DNA from: an uncultured Collinsella sp.
GTDB lineage: Bacteria > Actinomycetota > Coriobacteriia > Coriobacteriales > Coriobacteriaceae
NCBI GenBank assembly: GCA_902494555.1
Contig: CABUTR010000011.1
Span: forward strand, 1-52,137
Direction: 5' to 3'
DNA length: 52,137 bases
Shown: positions 33,003 to 40,844 of the stretch, one piece after another
Position numbering within the stretch: the stretch's first letter is position 1
How the letters are laid out: the number at the start of each line of letters is the position of its first letter
Program-made: the position numbers and the translations under genes
Notes under the pieces: model-generated
Told to the model about the DNA's origin: nothing
The model's database searches: none
What the model saw: the letters and a program-made list of their open reading frames with translations, nothing else

Positions 33003-34184
33003 ATGAAAGAACTCTCCAACCGCACGGCAACGTTTACCGATTCCGTCATCCGCCGTATGACGCGCATCTCCAACAAGTATGGCGCCGTCAACCTATCGCA
33101 GGGCTTCCCCGACTTTGATCCCCCGGCGCAGCTGCTCAATAGTCTGGGCACCATCGCCACCGACCCCAAGCCGCTCTACCACCAGTACTCCATCACCTGG
33201 GGCTCCCAGGCCATGCGCGAGGCGCTTGCCGCCAAGCAGGAGCACTTTATGGGCATGCCGATCAACCCCAACGAGAACATCGTGGTCACCTGCGGATCCA
33301 CCGAGGCTATGATGGCCGCAATGATGACGGTCACGAACCCCGGCGACAAGGTCGTCATCTTCTCGCCGTTCTACGAGAACTACGGCGCCGACACGATCCT
33401 TTCGGGTGCCGAGCCCATCTATGTGCCGCTCAACCCGCCCACATTCGACTTTGACCGCGAGGTACTCGAGGGGGCCTTCCGCGACAACGACCCCAAAGCC
33501 ATCGTCCTATGCAATCCTTCCAACCCCTGCGGCAAGGTCTTTACGCGCGAGGAGCTCACCTTTATCGCCGATCTCTGCAAAAAGTACGACGCGTACTGCA
33601 TCACCGACGAGGTCTACGAGCACATCGTCTACGCGCCCCACGAGCACGTCTATATGGCCACGCTGCCCGGCATGTATGAGCGCACCATCAGCTGCAGCTC
33701 GCTGTCCAAGACCTACTCCATCACCGGCTGGCGTCTGGGCTACACTATCGCCCCTGCCGAAATCACCGAGCGCATCAAAAAGGTCCACGACTTCCTCACC
33801 GTGGGCGCCGCCGCCCCCCTGCAGGAAGCCGTCGTCACCGCCCTCAATTTCGACGACAGCTATTACGATGAGGTCCTCGACCTCTATACCGCCAAACGCG
33901 ACCTGTTCTGCCAGGGACTCGACAGCATCGGTCTTGAGCATAACGTGCCGCAGGGCGCCTACTACGTGATGATGGATATCTCAGAGTTTGGCTACGACAG
34001 CGACCTCGAGTTCTGCGAGGACCTGGCCTCAAAGGTGGGCGTGGGCGCCGTGCCCGGCTCGAGCTTCTTCCGCGAGCCCGTCAACCATCTGATTCGTTTC
34101 CACTTTGCCAAGCGAGACGAGACGCTTAACGCGGCGCTGGAGAACCTCAAGTCGCTACGTGATAAAATCAAGCCGCGCGGGTAA
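33003..34184 (+). CDS. PLP-dependent class I aminotransferase (aspartate aminotransferase-like)
   Basis: Predicted 393 aa from ATG 33003, which follows AAAGGACCGGC; an upstream in-frame ATG at 32985 has no ribosome site. AVNLSQGFPDFDPP, VTCGSTEAMMAAMM, LCNPSNPCGKVF, ITDEVYEHIVY and the PLP lysine in SSLSKTYSITGWRLGY are diagnostic of fold type I, subgroup I-gamma (kynurenine/methionine/aspartate-type). RFHFAKRDETL supplies the substrate-carboxylate Arg. It acts in the cytoplasm in amino-acid transamination; substrate cannot be fixed. It stands alone between tRNA genes and a terminator. Confidence 0.9.
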   Translation: MKELSNRTATFTDSVIRRMTRISNKYGAVNLSQGFPDFDPPAQLLNSLGTIATDPKPLYHQYSITWGSQAMREALAAKQEHFMGMPINPNENIVVTCGSTEAMMAAMMTVTNPGDKVVIFSPFYENYGADTILSGAEPIYVPLNPPTFDFDREVLEGAFRDNDPKAIVLCNPSNPCGKVFTREELTFIADLCKKYDAYCITDEVYEHIVYAPHEHVYMATLPGMYERTISCSSLSKTYSITGWRLGYTIAPAEITERIKKVHDFLTVGAAAPLQEAVVTALNFDDSYYDEVLDLYTAKRDLFCQGLDSIGLEHNVPQGAYYVMMDISEFGYDSDLEFCEDLASKVGVGAVPGSSFFREPVNHLIRFHFAKRDETLNAALENLKSLRDKIKPRG

Positions 34185-34210
34185 GGACGGCCCGGCAACT
34201 AAAGCAACCA

Positions 34211-34251
34211 AAGAAGCCTCGCACCGCCCGCCGCGTTGCGAGGCTTCTTTC
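34211..34251 (+). terminator. Terminator of the aminotransferase gene
   Basis: AAGAAGCCTCGCA (34211-34223) pairs with TGCGAGGCTTCTT (34237-34249), a 13-bp stem with T-rich end TTCTTTCT. Confidence 0.85.
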
Positions 34252-34325
34252 TATAACGCTTTCTTAAATGGTTTAGAGCTCTATACTTTAGTCACGGAGC
34301 AACTCGTCCCAGAGAGAGGAATACT

Positions 34326-35216
34326 ATGGCAGAGCAGCAGCTTATCGGAGCGCTCGAGGCCGGTGGCACCAAGATGGTCTGCGCCACGGGCTATGCGGAC
34401 GGTACGGTCCTAAAGCGCGAGCAGATCGCGACCACGACCCCGCAGGAGACCGTTGAGGCCGTCAACGCGTGGTTTGCCGACAAGGGCATCGCCGCGCTGG
34501 GCATCGGCGCATTTGGCCCCACCGCAGTCAACCCCGCTTCGCCCCAATACGGCAAGATCCTGGAGACGCCCAAAACGGCATGGCGCTACTTTGACCTGCT
34601 GGGCACTATCCAAAACGAGCTCAATATCCCCTGCGGCTACGATACCGACGTCAACGTCGCCTGCCTGGGCGAGGTCACGTTTGGTTGCGCCCAGGGCCTT
34701 ACCGATGTGGTCTACCTGACCATCGGCACCGGCGTGGGCGCCGGCGTGCTCTCGGGCGGTAAGCTCGTGCACGGCATGATGCATCCCGAGGCCGGCCACA
34801 TCCTGGTCACGCGCGACCCGCGCGACACCATCGGCGAGCATAGCGCCTGCCCCTTCCACGACAACTGCCTAGAGGGCCTCATCGCCGGCCCCGGCGTTAA
34901 AAAGCGCTGGGATGGCAAGAGCGCCGGAGACATGGCCGATGACCCGGAGGCCATGGACCTGCTCGCCGGCTATCTGGCACAGGCACTCATGACCTACACG
35001 CTGTGCTACGCGCCGCAAAAGATCATCATCGGCGGCGGCGTGGCCGACCACACCCCCATCGTGCCGCTCGCGCGCAAGAAGTGCGCCGAAATGCTCAACG
35101 GCTATATCGTCACGCCCGAGGTCAACGACATCGATAACTACATCGTCAACAACAGCCTCGAGGGCAAGCAGGGCATCATGGGTTGCCTGGCCCTTGGCGC
35201 ACAGGCGCTTCAGTAG
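34326..35216 (+). CDS. ROK-family sugar kinase (fructokinase-like)
   Basis: Predicted 296 aa; AGAGAGGAATACT precedes ATG 34326. The ATP motif GALEAGGTKMVCA, sugar-binding DTDVNVACLGE, phosphate loop TIGTGVGAGVL and the ROK zinc motif HPEAGHI...HSACPFHDNCLEGLIAG (His and three Cys) are present. This set matches bacterial fructokinases of the ScrK/GmuE group, which make fructose-6-phosphate. Length is normal. It is a single-gene unit with terminators on both sides. Glucose or mannose kinase activity is the alternative. Confidence 0.9.
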   Translation: MAEQQLIGALEAGGTKMVCATGYADGTVLKREQIATTTPQETVEAVNAWFADKGIAALGIGAFGPTAVNPASPQYGKILETPKTAWRYFDLLGTIQNELNIPCGYDTDVNVACLGEVTFGCAQGLTDVVYLTIGTGVGAGVLSGGKLVHGMMHPEAGHILVTRDPRDTIGEHSACPFHDNCLEGLIAGPGVKKRWDGKSAGDMADDPEAMDLLAGYLAQALMTYTLCYAPQKIIIGGGVADHTPIVPLARKKCAEMLNGYIVTPEVNDIDNYIVNNSLEGKQGIMGCLALGAQALQ

Positions 35217-35297
35217 CAGACGCACCCACAGGGCGTGGCGCGCCCGGTAAATCCGACCTACGGAACGACGCCGCCACGCCTCATATAAGCCCTCAAA

Positions 35298-35346
35298 TAA
35301 AAAAGGCCGCCTAGGACCAAACAATACGTCCTAGGCGGCCTTTTTG
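35298..35346. terminator. Bidirectional terminator overlapping the VanZ-like gene end
   Basis: AAAAAGGCCGCCTAGGAC and its complement GTCCTAGGCGGCCTTTTT form an 18-bp symmetric stem with a ten-base loop. It serves the sugar kinase on the plus strand and the VanZ-like gene on the minus strand; the last four codons and the TAG of the latter are within the stem. Confidence 0.95.
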
Positions 35347-35780
35347 GCGCACATCAGCGACCGTAAGAGATATCGGAGCACAACGCCCGTTGCCGCTCCA
35401 CAGCAGTCGATCATCACATCGGTAATCATGCCAGCGCGTCCCGGCACAAAGAGCTGAATCGTCTCGTCGATCGAGGGAATCAGCAGCAGGAACACCGCCG
35501 TGGGCAGCAGCACGTCAAAGGTGCGCCGGCCCTCAAAATCAAAGGCGTGCGTTGCCAGGATGCCGAGCACCATATACTCGGTAAAATGCGCGCACTTGCG
35601 AACAACAAAGTTGGTCACCCATTCATATGGAAGTCCCACGCCGTGCAGGAAACCGCGGATAGTTTCCATGACCGTTAGGCTCAGCGAGCCCGACCCCGAG
35701 CCGGGAACCAGCGAATTGCCCCAGATCAAGAGCGCCATCAGGCAGGTCACGACCGCCCATTTTCGATTGATCTTAACCAT
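35331..35780 (-). CDS. VanZ-like family membrane protein
   Basis: Predicted 149 aa from ATG 35780; a GGAGG lies 12 bases upstream inside the end of the neighbouring gene, so spacing is long but coupling is likely. The VanZ-family signature is clear: RKCAHFTEYMVLGI, then DETIQLFVPGRAGMITDVMID. Four hydrophobic helices are visible. VanZ itself raises teicoplanin resistance by an unknown route; most family members have no known role. It is downstream of the 475-aa two-TM gene, with 7 bases between them. The last residues (KKAA) come from the terminator stem. Confidence 0.88.
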   Translation of the reverse strand: MVKINRKWAVVTCLMALLIWGNSLVPGSGSGSLSLTVMETIRGFLHGVGLPYEWVTNFVVRKCAHFTEYMVLGILATHAFDFEGRRTFDVLLPTAVFLLLIPSIDETIQLFVPGRAGMITDVMIDCCGAATGVVLRYLLRSLMCAKKAA

Positions 35781-35787
35781 GCAGAAG

Positions 35788-37188
35788 TTATGCCTCCGCG
35801 CGGAGCGGCGCAAAGCTGGCGGTACCGCCCTCGATAACGCTCAGATAGGCACGGCCCGTACGCTTGGCGGTAGAGGACTGCAGGCGCTCGATCTCTTCCT
35901 CGAGGATCTGATTGACGCGCTCGTGACGACGATTTTCCATAATGCCGGCGGCAATAGCCTCGGCCCGCTCGATGCTCTCGCGCGAGATGCGGGCGGTATC
36001 CTCGGGGAACACAGCGCTGTGACGGCCGACATAGGCGGGGGCAGCAGGCTGAGGGGCAGCGACGGGAGCGGGGGCTGCAACAGGAGCGGGCTCGTCAATC
36101 TCATCCAGAATCGCGGTGGCGGCGGCCCACATGTCCTCGTGGCCCGAGTAATCGGCCATGGGGACATCAACCTCGAGCGAGGCGTCCGGAAGGTCACCGG
36201 TGTCGATGCGATCTTGGGCATCAATCGATGCGGTGATGGCTGCAGGCTCATCGAGGTCATCGAGATCGATGTCCGCAGCACCGGAGATGATAGGCATGCT
36301 GGCGAGGTTTGCGTTGTACGGCGCAGCCTCGGCCGCCTGCTGCTGGGCAGGAGCGCCCCACAGCGAGCTTTCGGCGGCACGGCGGGCGGCAACGGCCTCC
36401 TCGTCCGCGGCCATGGCTTCATCAACGTACGAATTATCGGCAGAAGCGTTCGCGTCCGCCGAGGTAGCGCTATAGGCGTTATTGGATGCCGCGTTGGCAA
36501 CGAGTGCCACGAAAGCCGCAGTGCTGCCCGCAGGGGCGGCCTGGGAGCCCGATACGGCACGCGCCGCGGCGGCGATGTCGTCGCGATTGAGGGAGCCGGT
36601 CTGCCCGCCGTTGGTGAGCTCGTCGATGGCGACTTGATAGACGTCGCGCGAGCGTGCAGGGTCGCAGCTCACCGGCGAATCGTCGTCGAGCATACTGTCG
36701 ATCATGGACCAAGCCTCGTCCTCGTCCATAGCATCTGCGGCTCGAGCGATGGTAGGGACACCATCATCGGCATGACGGCGCTGGAACGCACCAGTCAGGC
36801 CGGAAAGGAATGCCGAGGTAGACTGCTCCGCCTGAGCCTGAGAAGCAGAAGCCGCAGCGTAAGGAGTCGCATCCTGCTGCTGAGCTGGAATCGAGGCGGT
36901 CTTGAACTCGCTCTGATGCTGATTGAGATTGGCGGCACCGCCCATGGCATCGGGCTGGAACAGACGCTCTTCACGCTGCGCACGATACTCGGAGATACCC
37001 AGCGAGGCGGCATAGATACCCACGCCCGCCACCGCGCCCACGGCGAAGGGAACCGCACCCGCCACGACCGTCTCGTTCACCGACGAAAACGGTAGCGTCG
37101 CGGCATACATAACCACGGGAGCGGCAAGGCCGATCCCGCACGAAAGTCCGGCAAGGACTGCTCGTTGTGTTGCATCAGAAGAAGCCAT
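35788..37188 (-). CDS. Membrane-anchored Ala/Asp-rich protein of unknown function
   Basis: Predicted 466 aa from ATG 37188, with GGGGAG six bases upstream. Two hydrophobic helices sit near residues 10-30 and 38-60. The rest is an acidic, alanine-rich, probably disordered cytoplasmic region with repeated short acidic patches (DEDEAWSMIDSMLDDD, ADIDLDDLDEP). The end becomes helical and charged (ESIERAEAIAAGIMENRRHE, NQILEEEIERLQ). I do not recognise a family. It forms a two-gene unit with the VanZ-like gene, so a role in the cell envelope is possible. Bases 37189-37430 upstream hold no gene. Confidence 0.75.
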   Translation of the reverse strand: MASSDATQRAVLAGLSCGIGLAAPVVMYAATLPFSSVNETVVAGAVPFAVGAVAGVGIYAASLGISEYRAQREERLFQPDAMGGAANLNQHQSEFKTASIPAQQQDATPYAAASASQAQAEQSTSAFLSGLTGAFQRRHADDGVPTIARAADAMDEDEAWSMIDSMLDDDSPVSCDPARSRDVYQVAIDELTNGGQTGSLNRDDIAAAARAVSGSQAAPAGSTAAFVALVANAASNNAYSATSADANASADNSYVDEAMAADEEAVAARRAAESSLWGAPAQQQAAEAAPYNANLASMPIISGAADIDLDDLDEPAAITASIDAQDRIDTGDLPDASLEVDVPMADYSGHEDMWAAATAILDEIDEPAPVAAPAPVAAPQPAAPAYVGRHSAVFPEDTARISRESIERAEAIAAGIMENRRHERVNQILEEEIERLQSSTAKRTGRAYLSVIEGGTASFAPLRAEA

Positions 37189-37430
37189 GAGCTCTCCCCA
37201 TCTTCCAGCACCCAAATCGCATCATTCAGTTGGCTGCGCGAGAGAAGATGAAGCGGGGCTATGCCCCAAAGCAACGGTATATGGTTCGTTTCATCTGCGT
37301 TTTCCGTCGCGAAGCTTAAAAGCTATTATGCGAAACCGCCCTGTCGATTGCAAGCGACGATGTCGGATTGAAACGGGAAACCTGCTGCTTGCCAGTCTTA
37401 TGGTCAAAAAAGCGCGGAGCGGCGATATAG

Positions 37431-37463
37431 AAAAGGGCCGAGGCTCAAAGCCCCGACCCTTTA
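37431..37463 (-). terminator. Terminator of rho
   Basis: On the minus strand AAAGGGTCGGGGCT and AGCCTCGGCCCTTT form a 14-bp stem with wobble/mismatch positions, followed by TCTATA. It lies ~40 bases after the rho stop. Confidence 0.75.
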
Positions 37464-37499
37464 TCGCATTGATGACTATCGCTGCGTGTGGATGACAAC

Positions 37500-40055
37500 C
37501 TAGAACGTCTGCTCGTAGTCGCTGTGCTTTTTGGCCGAACGCACCAGGAACTCCTGGTTGGTGTTGGTGCCCTTAAGACCCTTGATGAACGACGCGGCTG
37601 CGCGCTCGGTGTTGTTCATGCCGGCAAGAATGCGACGCAGACCAAAGACAAACGGACGCATCTGCTCGTCGACCAACAGGTCCTCGTTACGCGTACCGGA
37701 GGCAACGGGGTCGATAGCCGGGAAGATGCGGCGGTCGGCCAGGTCGCGGTCGAGCTTAAGTTCCATGTTGCCGGTGCCCTTGAACTCCTCAAAGATGACC
37801 TCGTCCATCTTGGAACCGGTGTCGATGAGAGCAGAGGCCAGGATGGTGAGCGAGCCACCGTTCTCGATATTACGGGCTGCACCCAGGAAGCGCTTGGGAG
37901 GATACAGTGCCGCCGAATCGACGCCGCCCGAAAGGATGCGGCCTGAGGCGGGCGCCGCCAAGTTGTAGGCGCGGGCAAGACGCGTGATGGAGTCGAGCAC
38001 CACCACAACATCGCCGCCCAACTCCACGATGCGCTTGGCGCGCTCGATGACAAGCTCTGCCACGCGAGTGTGGTTGTCGGCGGGCATATCGAAGGTCGAC
38101 GCCACAACCTCGCCCTTGATGGAACGCTGCATATCGGTGACCTCTTCGGGGCGCTCGTCGACGAGCAGGCAGATGAGGTGCACCTCGGGGTTGTTAATCG
38201 AGATAGACTGGCAGATCTTCTTGAGGATCGTGGTCTTGCCGGCCTTGGGCGGGGACACGATCAGGCCACGCTGACCCTTGCCGATCGGCGACACGATGTC
38301 GATGGCGCGACCGGTAATGGAGTCCTTGCCGTGCTCCATGCGCAGCGGCTCATTGGGATAGACCGGGGTGAGGTCGCCGAACTTGGGACGGTTGCGAATC
38401 TGCTCGGGGTCCAGACCGTTGACGGTCGTGATTTTGGCGAGGCCGGCGCGCTTGTCGCCGCCGCGCGAAGGACGCAGCGAGCCCTCGATGACGTCGCCCG
38501 TGCGCAGGCGCGCGGAGCGGATGAGGTAGGCGGGCACGAAGGCGTCGTCGTTGGACTTCATGTAGCCATGGGCGTGGATGATGCCGGAGCTGTCCGGGCG
38601 AATCTGCAGGATGCCCTTGATATCGCGGAAGCCCTCGGCCTTCGCAGCGGTGACGTAGATCTCTTCGACGAGCTCGGCTTTCTTCTTGCCGGTCGTCTCG
38701 ATCTCGAACTCCTTGGCCTTCTCGCGCAGTTCGGCGACCTTCATGGCAGCGAGCTCCTCACGCGAAAGCGTGGGCTCGGTGGGGGCGGCGTTACGCTCCT
38801 TGTTGCGCTGTTTGCGATCGCGCTGACGGTTGCGGCGATCGTTGTTGCGCTCGTCCTTGCGGTCGCTGCGGTCGTCATTGCGCTTGTGCTGGCGACGGTT
38901 GGGGCGAGCGCCGTCTTCGGCCTCGGCGGGCGCGGCGCCATCGGTTGCGGCGGCGTCGGCATTGGCCGCAGCAGCGTCATTGGCCTCGGCGCCGGAATCG
39001 ACCTGCGCTTCGACATCAGCCTGCTGCTCGGACGCCTTGGCCTTAGCGGACTTCTTACGACCGCGTTTGGGCTTCTCGGACGCAGGCTGTTCGACGTCTT
39101 GGGGCTCGGCGGCATCAGTCGATGCATCGGCGGTCGTCTCGGCGGAATCCTCAGACGCACCCTTCTTGGCAGCCTTAGCCTTGGACGTGCGCTTAGCAGC
39201 AGTGCGACGACTGCGACCGGGACGGACGTCGGCGGGCTCGACATCGGCGGAAGCGGCCTCGGAAGTCGTAGCATCCTGGACGGGTGCATCGGCAGTGGTT
39301 GCAGACTCGGCGGTCGCCGCAGCATCCCGAGCAGCTGCGGCTGCGGCTGCAGCCTTCTCTGCCTCGACGAAGGCCTTGGGCTTGCGGCCGCGACGGTGCG
39401 GGCGCAAAGCCGGATCGACAACGGGAACTTCGCTGGCCTCGACAGGCGCGGCGGGCTCAGCAGGCGATGCGCCCTCCCCTGCCGCGGAACGGACCGAAGC
39501 CTCAGTGAGCTCGGGGGTTGCCTGTTCAGCAACCTGCTCGGCCTTAACAGCCGTGCGACGGCGTGTGCGCGTTGCCGGCTTCTCGGTCGGCTGGTCGGCG
39601 GCAGGCGTCTCGGGCACAGACGGAGCTGCGAGCTCGGTCAGAGCCGCGGCCTCGCGCTCGGCAGCACGACGGCGGGCGCGCACCACCTGAGCCTCGCTAA
39701 TCTGAGCCAACGCACGTGCCTGCGCGACCTCATCGGAAATCGACGCCGAGGAGTCAGCCGCAACGGTGCGCTTGGCGCGCGTCGTGCGCGTGGTGCGGCG
39801 CTTGGGCTTGGCGACCTCCTCGCCGCCAGCGGCAGACTTGGCCGTGCGGCGCGTACGCTTGGGCTTTGCCGGAGCAGCCTCCTCACCAGTTGCAGGCACG
39901 GCCTTCTCAGCCGCTACAGGCGTAGGCGTCGAAGCAGCCTTAGGCGTCTCAGGAGCCGAGACTTGCGCGGGCGCCGCAACCTGGTCCGACGCAACCGGTG
40001 CAGCGGGAGCGGCCTGCGTCGTCGTTATTTCGTTTTCTTGCTGTTGATCAGACAC
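37500..40055 (-). CDS. rho: Transcription termination factor Rho with long N-terminal extension
   Basis: Predicted 851 aa from GTG 40055; the ribosome site is weak and no better in-frame start is nearby. The last ~420 residues are a complete Rho: Rho_N helices (LAAMKVAELREKAKEFEIE), the RNA-binding cold-shock domain (GILQIRPDSSGIIHAHGY), Walker A PPKAGKTTILKK, the DERPEEVTDMQR region, Walker B VVVVLDSITRLARAYN, the Q-loop and R-loop (FKGTGNMEL, DRRIFPAIDP). The first ~430 residues are Ala/Glu/Lys/Arg-rich and likely disordered, with basic patches (RNRQRDRKQRNKE). Such insertions occur in high-GC Gram-positives and bind RNA or promote phase separation in some cases. It is a single-gene unit. 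Confidence 0.97.
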   Translation of the reverse strand: MSDQQQENEITTTQAAPAAPVASDQVAAPAQVSAPETPKAASTPTPVAAEKAVPATGEEAAPAKPKRTRRTAKSAAGGEEVAKPKRRTTRTTRAKRTVAADSSASISDEVAQARALAQISEAQVVRARRRAAEREAAALTELAAPSVPETPAADQPTEKPATRTRRRTAVKAEQVAEQATPELTEASVRSAAGEGASPAEPAAPVEASEVPVVDPALRPHRRGRKPKAFVEAEKAAAAAAAARDAAATAESATTADAPVQDATTSEAASADVEPADVRPGRSRRTAAKRTSKAKAAKKGASEDSAETTADASTDAAEPQDVEQPASEKPKRGRKKSAKAKASEQQADVEAQVDSGAEANDAAAANADAAATDGAAPAEAEDGARPNRRQHKRNDDRSDRKDERNNDRRNRQRDRKQRNKERNAAPTEPTLSREELAAMKVAELREKAKEFEIETTGKKKAELVEEIYVTAAKAEGFRDIKGILQIRPDSSGIIHAHGYMKSNDDAFVPAYLIRSARLRTGDVIEGSLRPSRGGDKRAGLAKITTVNGLDPEQIRNRPKFGDLTPVYPNEPLRMEHGKDSITGRAIDIVSPIGKGQRGLIVSPPKAGKTTILKKICQSISINNPEVHLICLLVDERPEEVTDMQRSIKGEVVASTFDMPADNHTRVAELVIERAKRIVELGGDVVVVLDSITRLARAYNLAAPASGRILSGGVDSAALYPPKRFLGAARNIENGGSLTILASALIDTGSKMDEVIFEEFKGTGNMELKLDRDLADRRIFPAIDPVASGTRNEDLLVDEQMRPFVFGLRRILAGMNNTERAAASFIKGLKGTNTNQEFLVRSAKKHSDYEQTF

Positions 40056-40228
40056 AGTGTTTGCTCAACTTTCTTTTCAAGCCCTGTGATCACATGCTCC
40101 CTGCATAAACCTTCAGGGCGGCTAAACAGTCTAGCTCCGTCAAATACCGACGGACATCATTGATCTGTATCGAGATATTTGCGTCATATACGCAGCGTTA
40201 GTGTAACACAACCGCCGCCACCTGCAAC

Positions 40229-40275
40229 TTAGTCATTGGGGACGTTCTTAAACGACTAGTCAAAAGGGACACTCT
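40229..40275. repeat. REP-like palindrome with GGGGACGTTC core
   Basis: TAGTC (40230-40234) and GACTA (40254-40258) enclose a GGGGACGTTCTTAAAC core, followed by AAAAGGGACACTC. The GGGGAC and AGGGACA words recur in the other hairpin elements of this window (43525-43567 and 48364-48416). No gene is present. Confidence 0.5.
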
Positions 40276-40381
40276 TCCCCTAAGGCGCCTTGAAATGAAG
40301 CGAATAGGGATCAAATCCTTGGCGTCGGGATTCGCCGCGCCACGAATCGCGCCCATCTACTTCGTTTACCCCCGAGCCCCT

Positions 40382-40682
40382 GACCATACCCTTGTTTTTT
40401 CAAAAACAACGAGTCTGCTACCTGCGGTTTTAATATCGTACTTTTCGGCATGGTTCGGGATATGCGTCCAAACGTAGGAGATGAGCCCAATTCGTGGCGG
40501 ACGGTATCCCGCCACCCCTCCTCGAGACAAAAATGATCCGTTTTCCTCCGTCCCAAGGGACAATTTTCAAAACTATGCCAGATTACGGGGCCCGAATGAT
40601 GCAAGCCAACCATACCCTGCATTTTCAAGAAACAATAAACCGTCTACCTGCAGTTTTATTTTCACTGCTTTCGCCATGGTCG
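40382..40682. repeat. Diverged duplicate of ~75 bp in the rho-argS intergenic region
   Basis: Bases 40382-40455 and 40607-40682 are about 70% alike and in the same direction. On the minus strand both open with CCATG and read M-(A/P)-K-(A/S), then LQV or PQV, LFL and GYG. The first frame runs for 46 codons, the second for 34. Either a non-coding repeat family or small genes could explain this. Between the rho start (40055) and the argS stop (40845), I find no other gene in 790 bases. Confidence 0.5.
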
Positions 40683-40765
40683 CTAGGCAGCGATTCAGCC
40701 CCGTAAAGCGGTATAGTTGCTTTTTTGTAGCATTTTCCAACACGCCCAAAAGCCCCGCCAAACGA

Positions 40766-40802
40766 AAAAAGCCCGACCTCCGCATGGAGATCGGGCTTAT
40801 AG
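40766..40802 (-). terminator. Terminator of argS
   Basis: On the minus strand AAGCCCGATCT and GGTCGGGCTT form a stem around CCATGCG, followed by six T. It lies ~45 bases after the argS stop. Confidence 0.9.
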
Positions 40803-40844
40803 GGCTCAGCAAAGCCGAACCTACACGGTCAAATGACTCGATGA

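Noticed and set aside
38070..40163. 697-codon open frame on the plus strand opposite rho
   Set aside because: It is an antisense shadow of the Ala/Arg-rich rho reading frame; composition is not protein-like and there is no ribosome site.
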